The notes beneath the pieces were generated by a model. It saw only the letters and a program-made list of their open reading frames with translations, did not search any database and was not told the DNA's origin. This document shows, one piece after another, positions 50,390 to 61,409 of a DNA stretch of 64,000 nucleotides. Source of the stretch: Prunus persica (Eukaryota; Streptophyta; Magnoliopsida; Rosales; Rosaceae); NCBI RefSeq assembly GCF_000346465.2, contig NC_034011.1:13577339-13641338 (forward strand), written 5' to 3'. Position numbers and translations under genes: made by a program. Position 1 is the first letter of the stretch. Every line of letters starts with the position of its first letter.

Positions 50390-51209
50390 TCCACTGAGAA
50401 ACTGTCTGAACCACTAAAGGCTTTTGTGCATCAGTGTTCCAACCAAGGTCTTTGAAGCATTGAAAGATCCTAAGTGGGTCCAAGCTATAAAAGAATAGAT
50501 GAAATCTCTTGAGAAATATCAGACTTGGACATTGGAGACTATAACACGAGGAAAAAATACTATTGGATGTAGATGGATGTTTACTATAAAACACAATGCA
50601 GATGGATCTATTGAGTGATACAAGGCAAGACTTGTGGCAAAAGGGTACACACAAGCCTATGGTATAGACTATGAAGAAACCTTTGCACCAGTTGCAAAGT
50701 TAAACACCGTCAAAGTCTTATTGTCCCTTGCAGCTAGTTTGGATTGGCCACTACACCAATTTAATGTAAAGAATGTTTTTCTACATGGCGAACTCGCATA
50801 GGAGGTGTACATGGACATTCCTCCTGGATATAATACTACTCAGACTGGAACAGTATGCATGTTACGAAAAGCATTGTATGGATTGAAACAATCACCACGT
50901 GCATGGTTCGAACGGTTCACCATGGCAATGAAGAACAATGGTTTCAAACAGTGCAACTCAGATCATACTCTGTTCTTGAAACATCAGAAAGGGAAGGTAA
51001 CAGCATTAATAATCTATGTTGATGATATGATTATTACTAGGAATGATAAACAGGAAATATCACAGCTACAAGACTATTTGACTATTGAGTTTGAGATGAA
51101 GGATCTAGGTAGACTCAAATATTTCTTAGGAATTGAGGTGGCTCGATCGCAGCAAGGCATATTTCTCTCTCAAAGGAAATATGTCTTGGACTTGTTGACA
51201 GACACATGA
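50390..51209 (+). pseudogene. copia reverse transcriptase (RVT_2)
   Basis: From KDPKWVQAIKE through WTLETITRGKNTIGCRWMF and [20 protein letters not shown] to EVYMDIPPGYN, LRKALYGLKQSPRAWFERF and the catalytic YVDDMIITRND, ending GRLKYFLGIEVARSQQGIFL and a TGA at 51207-51209. Stops at about 50498, 50618 and 50800 interrupt the frame before 50805. Confidence 0.88.
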
Positions 51210-51299
51210 ATACTAGATTGCAAACCTGCGGACAGTCCTATTGTTCAAAACCATCATCTTGGAGAATATCTGAATCAAGTTCCAACTAACAAAGAAAGA

Positions 51300-51990
51300 T
51301 ACCAAAGGTTAGTAGGAAGCTTATCTATTTGTCACATACTCGACCAGACATTGCTTATGCGGTGAGCTTTGTCAGTCAATTTATGCACTCTCCAAGTAAA
51401 GACCACATGAATGCAGTTCTTCGAATACTTAGATATTTGAAGTCTGCACCTAGAAAAGGACTTATGTTCTCAAAGTATGGTCATCTGAATATTGATGGTT
51501 ATTCAGATGCAGATTGGGCAGGTAATGTAACAGATAGAAAATTCACATCGGGTTATTTCACATTCGTGTCAGGTAATTTGGTAGCATGGAGAAGCAAGAA
51601 ACAGAATGTAGCAGCTTTATCTAGTGCAGAAGCCGAGTTCAGAGGCATGATTAAAGGAATTTGTGAACTTATGTGGTTAAGAAAGTTGCTTACTAAACTT
51701 GGGTATAAACCTACATCCACAATGAATCTCTTTTGTGGCAACAAAGTGCTATAGCCGTTGCATAGAATCCGGTTAGCATGATCGTACTAAACATGTTGAG
51801 GTGGATCGACACTTTATCAAACAAAAGCATGAGGCTAAAGTGTTTCGGTTTCCATTCGTGAAATCCGAGGATCAATTGGTGGATATTTTGACAAAGACGA
51901 TTTCCAGTAAAGCATTCCACAATTCACTAGATCAGTTGGGCATTGGCGATATCTATGCACCAACGTGGGGGGGAGTATTGGCGTGACTTG
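51300..51990 (+). pseudogene. copia RNase H
   Basis: SHTRPDIAYAVSFVSQFMHS, then the RNase H blocks GYSDADWAGNVTDRKFTSGY, ALSSAEAEFRGM and LFCGNK. A stop at 51754 and a frame change separate these from RTKHVEVDRHFIKQKH and DQLVDILTKTISSKAFHNSL. The same terminal block is retained in the short derivative at 31168-31285. Confidence 0.88.
51966..51975 (+). promoter_or_regulatory. copia polypurine tract
   Basis: GTGGGGGGGAG directly before the 3' LTR. Confidence 0.85.
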
Positions 51991-52210
51991 TGGACTATTG
52001 ACTTACTTTCCTTACACACCAAGAATTTCTATTATAATTGTAATTGATTTACTTTAATTCCTGATTTCCTATTGTAAATAAATTCAGGAATTTATTATTT
52101 ACTTGCTCATTCAGGTTTCATTGTATTATAAATATGACCTCCTACAAGGAGAAGAATACACAGAAAATTCCCACAAACAAATATTCTCTCATAGTTTTCA
52201 TATTTTAGCA
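51976..52210 (+). repeat. copia 3' LTR
   Basis: 235 bp, starting TATTGGCGTGAC where the 5' end has TGTTGG; the terminal G has mutated. Ends TTTTAGCA. Confidence 0.9.
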
Positions 52211-52215
52211 TGTGG

Positions 52216-52652
52216 AACTATAGATCTTTCGTGGGGTATAATCGCAGTGTGTAAGTGTTTGGGATGACTTGATTGTCATGAGTACCATGGTAACACAATG
52301 ATTGTGTGGTGCTAATGAAGATGCATGTTGTTGCGTACTACGTGAGAAATTACATGTTTATACTGATGTGATTTACTCATTCGAGCTGTAAAAGCTTATT
52401 GGGTTTGTGTGTGGTGAACTCAGTACACTATTTGACGGTGCTGGGGAACCTGCAGTAATAGGAACCCTTGAGCAGGTTTGGAGCAAGAGGCTCAATTGTT
52501 GTTGTGTAGATAAAGTGGCTTGAGTGTGGTGTGTTTTGTAAAGACTTCTGTTTTGTGTGACAAGCCCTGGGGAGCAGATTATGTAATATTTTTCAACTTT
52601 CAATTTATTAGGTAATTGTGGAATGTAATATTTGACTTAGGAGTGTTGAGTC
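52216..52652 (+). other. continuation of the interrupted diverged LTR
   Basis: No genes. The text GTACACTATTTGACGGTGCTGG and AGGAACCCTTGAGC is LTR-like. The final GAGTC (52648-52652) is the left target duplication of the next solo LTR. Confidence 0.45.
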
Positions 52653-54943
52653 TGTAACACCCCGACTCCAAATTTAATCCCTTATTTAAATTATTTAAGT
52701 GAAATTATAAATTTACCCTTATGGTAGGGGTAATTTAGTTATTTTCTTACCCGAAAGGAGTTTGGAGTAGTGACTAGTATTTTTGGGGTAGGTCCAAGAA
52801 CAAAAGTGGCTCCAAATATGGTGTTATACCTAGGGTAGGAGTTTGGAGCCGTGGTTTTGAGATTTTCCGGTGATGCGTAATCGCTTTGGGCACCCACGCT
52901 TTACAGGCGCGTGGGCACTGTAGAAAAAAGGGCACTATGTCCCGATGTAATCTCCTGGTTCTCAGGAGTACGTAGGTGTGCTCGGATGTCAATTTGGATA
53001 CCGTTTGAGTCTCGAACGGATATCGCCTATTGCGCGTTATCCGGGTTCGATAGGTTGGGACCGTTGGATGGTCTCAAATTTAATATATGTTAATCTAGGT
53101 ATTTCTAGAATCGTGTAGGATTTCACGGATCGTGTAGGATTTCACGGATCGTGAATCGGAGCCCCGGATGTTCCGATTTATTAATTTAAAGTTTATTTTA
53201 TAATAACCGTCAGATCGTGCGATCGTGAGCGATCCGACCGTGCGATTTGGACCAAACTTGTAGGACGAGTGTTCTAAACCTTGTAGAACCCATAGGAACC
53301 TTTGGATTGGAATTTGAAGGTCGTGGGCCCGTTTGACCAAGATTGGGTATTTTGACCATTGGTTGACCATGAGCCTTCCGAGGTAGTCTTACCTTCCTAG
53401 GAGGATTAGAATGACCCTAATGACAGGTCTTGAGCGTTGTTGAGCTATGTTGACTAGGTTGGGATTTTTAGAATGTTTATTATTATTATAGGAAACTCTC
53501 GGACCTTATTTTTAAATGAATAGCTTGGCTTTGTGATGGAATTGCCAAGCATATGAATTAATGATTTATTTAAAACTATTTTTATAATTAATAGTTAATT
53601 TAGTATTTTTGATTAAGTGTTGGTGATTGTGGGGTACTTGGGATGTTGTTGAGGTTTATACAATATTAGAGATTGATATATATATATATATGTATAAAAA
53701 GAGTCTAGAATGTCAGTTTGAAGTGCTATACGCACTATCCTAGGCACCTTCCCGGATTTTGGTTACACTACAAGTACCACCCTGTGAAAGTTAGGTCCCA
53801 CATGGCGTAGGTTATCCGGCTTGCTGACAGGCCCCATACATGGCGTTGGTTGTAACGGAGTATGGGGAGATCTTGTGATATTATGGTGAGGTCGCACATG
53901 GCGTAGGTTATCCGACGTGTCGACAGACCCCATACGTGGCGTTGGTTGTACCGGCGTATGGAGAGATATGTGATAATATGGTGAGGTCACACGTGGCGTA
54001 GGTTATCCGGCGTGTCGACAGACGCCACTATGGTGAGGTCGCACGTGGTGTAGGTTATCCGGCGTGTCAACAGACCCCATACGTGGCTTTGGTTGTACCG
54101 GCGTATAGGGAGATATGTGATAATATGGTGAGGTCGCACGTTGCGTAGGTTATCCGGCGTGTCGACAGACCCCATACGTGGCGTTGGTTGTACCGGCGTA
54201 TGGGGAGATATTATGATATGATGTTCAGGTCTCGCGTGGCGTAGGTTATCCGACGTTGAGACAGACCCCATACGTGACTTTGGTTGTACCGGCATATGGG
54301 GAGATATGTGATAATATGGTGAGGTCGCACGTGGCGTAGGTTATCCGGCGTGTTGAAGACCCCATACGTAGCGTTGGTAGTACCGGCGTATGGGGAAATA
54401 ATGTGAAATACAGAGAAATAAATAAAGGTATTACCTATGTGTGGAATTGGATTTTAGGAAAGAACTACGTGTGGCTTGATCTTTCAGTGAGGGTTCGTAG
54501 GCAGCCTAAGGTTATTAGGTGTAGCCGTGGACATATATGTGATTGTGTTAGGAGGCTAAAACCTCGTATGTTGAAATTGGAAAGGTTAAATGATGCATGT
54601 TGAAATTTAGTAGTCATAATTCATATTTAAATTTATCGTTTGCCTTGTTTAAGGGATGAATTGATTTGTTAGCGTGTTTGGTAGTTTGTTGAGAATTATT
54701 GGAAGGCCGAAGGCCGTTTATGTGAATTGCATGAAATTATATTGTATATGCTGCCCGTTGGGAATATTAAATGTGTTTTTATGCATGTTGAAATTTTGGG
54801 AAATGTCCAATTTATAAGGGAGACTCTGCCGAAATTTCGGCAGAAAGTCTCGGTCTTTAGTAAGTGGGCCCGGCATCGGGGTGATGTCGGAAATTTCACA
54901 AGATTCGCCTCGGATTTTGGGAAATTCGGGGCGGATCCTTTCA
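52653..54943 (+). mobile_element. solo LTR of the long-LTR Ty3 family, plus orientation
   Basis: Begins TGTAACACCCCGACTCC, ends GGGGCGGATCCTTTCA. GAGTC is duplicated at 52648-52652 and 54944-54948. There is no internal region, so it is a solo LTR of 2,291 bp. It is clearly related to 18467-21242 (for example GTGCGATCGTGAGCGATCC and TTTGGACCAAACTTGTAGGA at 53215-53265) but diverged. Its middle is occupied by a 95-bp tandem array. Confidence 0.93.
53785..54400. repeat. 95-bp tandem repeat array in the solo LTR, about 6.5 units
   Basis: GGTGAGGTCGCACGTGGCGT-type unit starts fall at 53885, 53980, 54032, 54127, ~54223 and 54318. The spacing is 95-96, except for one unit shortened to 52. Each unit contains CGTAGGTTATCCGGCGTG and CCCCATACGTGGCGTTGG. 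It is CpG-rich against an AT-rich background. Long minus-strand open frames here are by-products of the repeat. Confidence 0.93.
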
Positions 54944-54948
54944 GAGTC

Positions 54949-56100
54949 AATATTGACATTGTGGATTCGGAACAGATTGTCTTGTAGTAAGGAAAAAAAC
55001 ATATATATTCTTCTACTTTTGTTGAAGGTTCCGCGAGCTACGCATGTCAGATTGGTTTGCTTGTGATAACTCGAAGGTTATTTGTGGTTGAGAATTCATG
55101 GCTTGACAGTTTGGTATTAGAGAATTTGGTTTTCTCTGATAGAGAGACAAAACCTTTGGTTAGCTCTATGAGAGTGGTAAAGCGGTTGGCTGGAGACAAG
55201 TAGTTGGTTGGCTCAGAAGAGCTATTGGTTAGTTTGGTTAGATTTATAGGTTAGCTCTAAAAGAGTCGTTGGTTGACTCTGAAAGAGTATTTAGTTGACT
55301 ACGAGGAAGAGGAATGGTTGATTTAAATTGAGCTTTTGGTTTGCTCAGTTGAGTCGTGAGTTGTCTCTGAGAGAGGTCTAGGTTGCAGAGTAATGGATCC
55401 TCTAGAAAAAAGTTTGAGTAGGTTGGTGAAAACCTTGATTTCATAAGAATGGATCCTCTAATTGTTGTTTTTCTTTTGGAAATGATGTTAAATTAATACT
55501 TGTTTTGCCTCAAGTTGGTATGCATGTATTTAATTAACTGTTGTCTTGTCTTCTATGAGGAAATGGACCTCATCAGAGACGGAGACCGAGGCAGGTGTAG
55601 TTGTATAGTTTTATCATATAGTTAAAGTATACCAGATGATATCGAATTTTGAAATCAAGGGTTGGTTTGTACTGATGTTGAGAAGAGAAACTTAGTTAAT
55701 TTCACTTGCAAGCCTTAACTCGTGGGTGGTGGGCTTCAGGCCTTTTGACTCGGAAGGTGTTACTACTAGAAATGTGAACGTGTTCGTCAGATCAAGCTCA
55801 ATTTTTCAGTTAAAAAAATCATATTTTTCTCGCTTCAATTTCTTGAACATCCATTACAAAATTCATTAATTTTAAACCTTAATATTCTGGCATTTTAGTC
55901 CAAATTGATATTAAACTCACTTAATTCAATTATTTTCACACCAAACCAATTTCATAAAATTCCTAGAAATATTATTCTCCTTATATGATTTTTTGTAACA
56001 TTAATCACAACAAAATCTCAATTTTGAGATTATTACCCAAAAAAAAAAAAGTTAGATTTTAAGCTAAAAATTTTAGCTAGCCCACCAGTCTTAAATTCTT
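54949..56100. other. spacer between solo LTR and the Tat element
   Basis: No gene recognised. 55137-55386 contains degenerate ~24-bp phrases (GGTTGGCTCAGAAGAGCT, GGTTAGCTCTAAAAGAGTCG, GGTTGACTCTGAAAGAGT). 55790-56060 is AT-rich. Confidence 0.45.
55137..55386. repeat. degenerate ~24-bp tandem repeats
   Basis: Six to eight GGTTGRCTCTGAAAGAG-like units, each a weak inverted repeat (CTCTnnAAGAG). Confidence 0.6.
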
Positions 56101-57627
56101 GATTTCGCCCTTGTACAAGGAGCTATCTGTTTGGGCCCAAATTCGGCACGCCCAAGACCAGAAGGCAGGCCCATTATAAAATTGCCTGCCCAGCCCAGAG
56201 ATTTGAGAAAAAATAAAATCCAAAACAGTTTGGGCTTCACACCAAAAACGTTGGAAATAAAGCCTCAGCCCAAAGAAAGCCCAGATGTGGAAACTTTCGA
56301 AGACACACCCACGTGATTGCCTCAGCTTTGGAAAAGTCAGCAATATCAACTAAAATTTAAAAATGTGAGAGGGACGTCTCTGAAACACTGCCAATTGAAG
56401 ATCAAAAACCCATCTGTGTTCAAGATTTTGCTCCAAATCAATACACCATCTCCCAAGAAATTCACGGATCACGCTTTCTAAATTAGAACGGGAAACAGGG
56501 AACCACTCAGAAGATACAAAAGAAAAAGTGCCAAAACCGCCATAAAAAGCCCACACAGACGGTGGCGTTGGTTGAATTAGAAAGCTGCCACCCAGAAAAC
56601 CAGGGAAGGGACTGTTTTTAGGAGGTGACTGCTCAGAACCTATCTAAAAAAAAACCTTCTTACTTTACATTATAAGAGATCTTTTTGCCGCCCATTATTT
56701 AAAAGATTAAAAATGACCTCCTTAGGAGGATCTCTTATAAAAGCGAAAGAAGGCAAAGAAACAGGAGACTCATATTTTCATCAATCAATCAAAAAAAAAA
56801 CAAATAAGAAAAAGTTCACTTGGATCCCAAGAGAAAAAAACAGCTTTAGATCAGAATCCCAAAGTTCAGACTTAGAAAATAAGTCTTCTGAAAACGAGAT
56901 CCTTCTCGTTACAAATTTGGTTCAGCAAAAGCCAAGACAAACATAGTTTGAGTTTTTACCAATATGCAAACCTCAACAAATTTTACAGCATAGTTCCAGC
57001 TTGCTAAATCCTCGAGAATAGCCACTTATGTCCCTTCAAACTGAAGAATTCCTGCAGTTCTGCCCGCTCAAAAGTCTCCCAAGGCTTGAAGTAGATTGAA
57101 GCTCTACCAAAATTGAACTTTGGTATCGATTTACAGCTGAAGCCAAGCAGCCAAAGTTGTTGACAGCACAGTCCAGCACAGACATACCCAATCCAGCCCG
57201 GATCAGAAGTTTCTACCTAGGCAAAAATGGGATTCCAGCCATCTTCTTGTCTTTCTAGGGTTGATTTCTCCCTTCTTAATTTTGTAAAAGGCAGTTCTGC
57301 CTGAAACAGTATTTTATTATTATCTATTCTGGCCAAAACAACCATTTGATACTGAGATAGATTATGAAAGTCCTCACCAGTCTGAGGCAAGAAAAGAACT
57401 TACTTGGGAGATATTCCTCACCCAAATTCACAATCCTTTGTTTTAGAAGTCAGTAACTTGAGGCGCAAGTTATCCAATTTAAAAATAAGTCTGCTAGAAT
57501 TTACATTGCTAGCAGTGGCACGCTCGCACACCAAAGAAAGCTGACTTGTCGACCAACAAGTGGTCTCCAAGCCAGTGGGGAACTTCGCCCTTCCACCTCA
57601 GGAGTAAAACACGAAAACGGGTGAACA
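56101..57627 (+). repeat. 5' LTR of a Tat-lineage Ty3 element, left boundary unresolved
   Basis: The right end is set by GGGTGAACA at 57627 and the primer site just after. A TATA box CTTATAAAAGCG lies at 56733-56744. Because the 3' LTR is outside the window the left end cannot be fixed; it may be anywhere from about 55800 to 56380. Confidence 0.6.
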
Positions 57628-57630
57628 ATT

Positions 57631-57650
57631 TGGCACGCCCAGTGGGACTT
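57631..57650 (+). promoter_or_regulatory. primer binding site of the Tat element
   Basis: TGGCACGCCCAGTGGGACTT starts three bases after the LTR end. It is of the TGGCGC.CC..GTGGGA type common in plant Tat elements. Confidence 0.7.
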
Positions 57651-57726
57651 CTCAGTATACATGCTCTGACAGAATCATTCACAGATTTACAAACACCGGA
57701 AGATCTGGTCAGAACCCACACCAGAT

Positions 57727-58080
57727 ATGGAGAAAAACAAGATGGTTCTCAGGGAAGGCCTCGAGTCAGAAGAAAGCGATGCTAGGCAATCTGCCCACGG
57801 CAGTACAGGAAGTAGACGTTCCAGGACTGGCTCCAAAAGGATGAATCAAATACAAGAGTCAGTACTCCGACAAGAAATCACAGTGCAAAGGAGCCAGGAC
57901 ACTCTCAATAACATGACAGCCATGATGCAATGGCAGGTTAACAGACAGTTCCGGAAGGACCGAGAATCCGCCATGGCCAGAATTCCAAACCCGGATCCTA
58001 TACTCCAGCAGTTAGATCTCCCGTATGGCCCTCCGCCGGGATTAACGTGGCCATACCAGGAAAATCCCCTAGTTGCATAG
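57727..58080 (+). pseudogene. Tat element gag, N-terminal segment
   Basis: Starts at ATG 57727 (MEKNKMVLREGLESEESDAR). Charged, helical segment with RMNQIQESVLRQEITVQRSQ. A TAG at 58078-58080 ends it, with the same frame open on the other side, so gag is broken by a single stop unless the ATG at 58081 is used. Confidence 0.8.
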
Positions 58081-60897
58081 ATGGCTGGAGTGCCAGACCA
58101 CAGAGAAATCCAGGCTGGCCCGAGGGAAGGAGCCCTTCCTAATCAAGGACATGAAGCCCCAGCTCAACCAGATAACCTGGCACTGGCTCAGAACCAGCCA
58201 GAACCTCAGCCCGTTCCACCTCATGTGGCCCTACATGATCAACCTTTGGCGCTTCTGCCTGAACCACCGGCAGTATTGCCATATAGACCCAGAAGGATGG
58301 ACCCTAATCCATTCCCTCCACTTGCAAGAGGGAGGAGAGGCCGAGGAGGGAACAACCTTTTTGCTAATCATGACAGAAATAGACCAGGGGCAAACTGGAG
58401 GAATCTTCCAGAAGTCGAAGAGCAGGAAGAACACAGGGAGGGAGTTCCACCCAGACCACACAGAGCAGAACCCAGGTTTGATTACGTTCAGCCAGAGCAG
58501 GGACAAAATCTTCCCCCCGTCAATGCTCTGAATGACATAGGAGCATTGCAAAGAATGATCAGAGAAATCATGGAGCCCGAGGCTAGAAGGGGGGAAAGGC
58601 CTACTTACAGAAAGCCATACCCAGCTTATATCGATCAAATACCGTTGTCTCCAGGTTTCAAAGTACCAAACTTCACTCTGTTCAATGGGGAGGACCCCCA
58701 TGCCTCTTCAGTTGAACATATAGGCAGGTTCTCCGTCCAATGCATAGCTATCGAGAACAACCCTCTGCTGAAACTAAGGCTTTTCGGCAACTCTCTCTCT
58801 GGACAAGCTTTTACCTGGTACACCAGCCTGCCAGTTAACTCTGTTCAAACCTGGGAACAGATGGAAAATGTCTTCCATGACTACTATTACAGGATTCAGC
58901 CAGAAGTCACCATCAGTGATCTAGCTGCCCTCAAGCAAAGTGAAGATGAACCGGCCCAAGATTTCATAACCAGGTTCAGAAAGCTCAAAATGAAGTGCCG
59001 AATCCCCATGGAAGAAAGACACTTCATCCAGATGGCCCAAGCCGCCCTTAAAATCTCTCTCAGGAAGAGGTTCGACGGGATATTATTCGGAGATCTGGCA
59101 GAACTGGCTGATAGGGCATCCAAATATGAGGAGTTACTCAGGGAAGAACAGCAAAGGAGGAACTCCTCCAAAGGTACATACTATAAAACCCCTTCTTCTT
59201 CAGTCCACCTGATCGAGGTGGAATCACAAGAAGATGCGGAAGAATCAGAAGAGAAAGAGGTTTCAGTGGCAGAAATGGCAAAACTAAAACATCCCATTAG
59301 TTGCAAAGCCCTCACAAAGCCACCTAAAGACCAAAAGCCACCACCATTCACAGGAGGATTCGTTCCAAACAAGCCAACACAAAACAAGGTTTACTCTTTT
59401 GACTTAACCAAGGTTGATGCCTTGTTCGACGAAATGCTACTGCAGAAGGCAATAGAAACGCCTCACAGAATACCGAAGCCGGAAGAACTCAAGGGCAGAC
59501 AGTACTGCAGGTGGCACAACTCTTGGAACCATCCTACCAATAGTTGTGTGGTTTTCAGGGACGTGATACAAGAAGGGATAGCGGCAGGAAGGTTGAAACT
59601 GGCAGAAAAACCACCATCGGTCACAACGGACCCTTTTCCTCAACCTCAAGTCAATATGGTCAACTTAAATTGGCCAGAACAAAGGAAAACCGAGCCAATC
59701 ACAGATGCTGGTTGCAGCAGAGGCAGAAGAGTCATAAGGGAGACCAGTCAAATACCAAGAGCGACCATCTCGGCTGGGGTAGTGTTCTGCAGTAGGTGCA
59801 AATGTGAAACAGAGCTAGAGGTGGTTCTAGACAGACAAAATCAGCCCACACCTAGTGTCTTTGACAGGATTGGAACCTCATCCCTAGACAAAACAAGGCA
59901 GAAGAGCTGTCTTAGGCCTACACAATACAGCGAGAAGAGGACGGAGCAACCCAGAAAGGAAATACCAGTCAAGACACCCGGAAACGAAAAACCCTTGGCA
60001 ACGATCATAGAAGGGAGATGGTATTCCGTAGGAAGAAGCGGTAGACCGACTCTGGAGCTGACCAGAACTCAGAAAAGGAGAATCCAGAGGCAATACTGCA
60101 CATATCTTAGGAGCCAAGATAATACGCAGGTACGTTCACAACCCAGTTCTGCCAGGAAAGGAAAGAATCCTGAAACACTTCCTCAGACAGAACAGAAAGC
60201 CTGCCAGTCAAGGGAATTGCTGAAAACAGAACCACCAGCCAGGTCTCCTATCCATGTAGCCTCGTCGTCCAGCAGTCGTCCTGACACCACGCAGACACCA
60301 GAGAAATCCGGGTCTACCCCAATACAAGGAGAAGACAACTACACTGAGGAATATGAAGAAGAGCAATTGGACTATGAACCTTCTGCAGATGATCAGAAAG
60401 AACCCCTCGAAGTAGCAGAACAGGATGACTGGGCGGAAGAATACGGGGAAGAATTAATGGAATTTGGTGAAGAATTGGATCCAGAAACAGAAGCTTTTGG
60501 GGCAGAATTAGAAGACCTCCTACAGGGTGATCTGGGAATTAACATGGTATTCATCCTACCAGGGAAATTCAGGGCTGCCGAAGGACAAGAAAGCACTCTG
60601 GAAGGAGATGTTTTCTCTCAGGAAAGCTTTGAATGTAGATTGGCAGAAGCAGAGGAGCCACCAGAACCACAACCAGAAAACCCCAAGACAAGCAGAACAG
60701 CCAATAAACCAGCTACAGAGCAATCTTGTTTCGCCAAGCCAACCAGAGAAATGGCAAATCACCTCAGACCTTTGTTTATAACGGCAAATCTTGGGGGTAT
60801 TCCTATTTCCAAGATCATGGTAGATGGAGGTGCAGCCATTAATCTATTACCCCACAGAATGCTGACCAAGTTGGGCAGGGACGGAGAAAAGATCTGA
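58081..60897 (+). CDS. Tat element gag and start of protease
   Basis: 938 codons open in the same frame as 57727. A Pro/Arg-rich N-terminus leads to the retrotransposon gag capsid domain, residues ~190-360 (FKVPNFTLFNGEDPHASSVE, RLFGNSLSGQAFTWYTSLPV, TWEQMENVFHDYYYRIQPEV, CRIPMEERHFIQMAQAAL). It continues to a CxxW..H region (GRQYCRWHNSWNHPTNSCVV) typical of Tat gag, then a long acidic, variable linker (residues ~750-870). Protease begins at ~905 with the active site IMVDGGAAINLLP. A TGA at 60895 and another at 60907 interrupt the protease. Confidence 0.88.
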   Translation: MAGVPDHREIQAGPREGALPNQGHEAPAQPDNLALAQNQPEPQPVPPHVALHDQPLALLPEPPAVLPYRPRRMDPNPFPPLARGRRGRGGNNLFANHDRNRPGANWRNLPEVEEQEEHREGVPPRPHRAEPRFDYVQPEQGQNLPPVNALNDIGALQRMIREIMEPEARRGERPTYRKPYPAYIDQIPLSPGFKVPNFTLFNGEDPHASSVEHIGRFSVQCIAIENNPLLKLRLFGNSLSGQAFTWYTSLPVNSVQTWEQMENVFHDYYYRIQPEVTISDLAALKQSEDEPAQDFITRFRKLKMKCRIPMEERHFIQMAQAALKISLRKRFDGILFGDLAELADRASKYEELLREEQQRRNSSKGTYYKTPSSSVHLIEVESQEDAEESEEKEVSVAEMAKLKHPISCKALTKPPKDQKPPPFTGGFVPNKPTQNKVYSFDLTKVDALFDEMLLQKAIETPHRIPKPEELKGRQYCRWHNSWNHPTNSCVVFRDVIQEGIAAGRLKLAEKPPSVTTDPFPQPQVNMVNLNWPEQRKTEPITDAGCSRGRRVIRETSQIPRATISAGVVFCSRCKCETELEVVLDRQNQPTPSVFDRIGTSSLDKTRQKSCLRPTQYSEKRTEQPRKEIPVKTPGNEKPLATIIEGRWYSVGRSGRPTLELTRTQKRRIQRQYCTYLRSQDNTQVRSQPSSARKGKNPETLPQTEQKACQSRELLKTEPPARSPIHVASSSSSRPDTTQTPEKSGSTPIQGEDNYTEEYEEEQLDYEPSADDQKEPLEVAEQDDWAEEYGEELMEFGEELDPETEAFGAELEDLLQGDLGINMVFILPGKFRAAEGQESTLEGDVFSQESFECRLAEAEEPPEPQPENPKTSRTANKPATEQSCFAKPTREMANHLRPLFITANLGGIPISKIMVDGGAAINLLPHRMLTKLGRDGEKI

Positions 60898-61347
60898 TTC
60901 CCAACATGATTGACCGTCACCAACTTCGCTGGGGGCATCACCAAAATACATGGCATCTTAGATATGGATGTCATAGTCGGAAGCAAAGAGTTGAAAATAG
61001 CATTCTTTGTTATAGACACTACTTCCACCACCTACAATGCACTACTTGGCAGGGATTGGATTCACCAGAGCCTTTGTATTCCTTCCACCCTCCACCAGCA
61101 GTTAGCACTATGGAATGAAGAAGGCTGCATGGAGATTATAGAGGCCGATCCACGGCCATTCCTGCCCTCTGCCATGTGCTTTGAAGTAAGGTATTATCAT
61201 GATGACCTCGGTCCCTTCACTTTCCTCGGAGTCAATCAGAACGGCCGCCCACATGGTGTCACGGCCCAAAGACTCATTGAAGAAGGTTTAGCCAGTTCTC
61301 TAGAGGACTGGAATAGACCTTTTTATGCTGAACTTCCAGAACTCTGA
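60898..61347 (+). pseudogene. Tat protease C-terminal half and linker
   Basis: Same frame as the preceding segment: TVTNFAGGITKIHGILDMDV, then TTYNALLGRDWIHQS, the protease flap and C-terminal strand, and a linker with HGVTAQRLIEEGLASSLEDW. The frame ends at TGA 61345-61347; RT resumes in a different frame from about 61400. Confidence 0.85.
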
Positions 61348-61409
61348 TGTTTAGTCCCAATGAACTGGACAAGGATCGAGCTGCAACAATCTGATCCATC
61401 ACAAAAAGA

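Larger units (their letters stand above)
47203..52210 (+). mobile_element. Ty1/copia element, decayed, with internally deleted 5' LTR
   Basis: TGTGG flanks both sides (47198-47202; 52211-52215). The 3' LTR (51976-52210, 235 bp) matches the LTRs of 30935-32733. The 5' end carries only the first ~155 bp of the LTR (47203-47357), joined to CTAAACCCTAGCCTCCACC and the gag ATG; the rest of the LTR, the primer site and the leader are missing. Domain order gag, protease, integrase, RT, RNase H is copia. Several stops and frameshifts disable it. Confidence 0.93.

Noticed and set aside
53763..54295. Minus-strand open frames with HTPVQPTPRMGSV repeats
   Set aside because: By-product of the CpG-rich 95-bp tandem array in a solo LTR; the frame changes between units.
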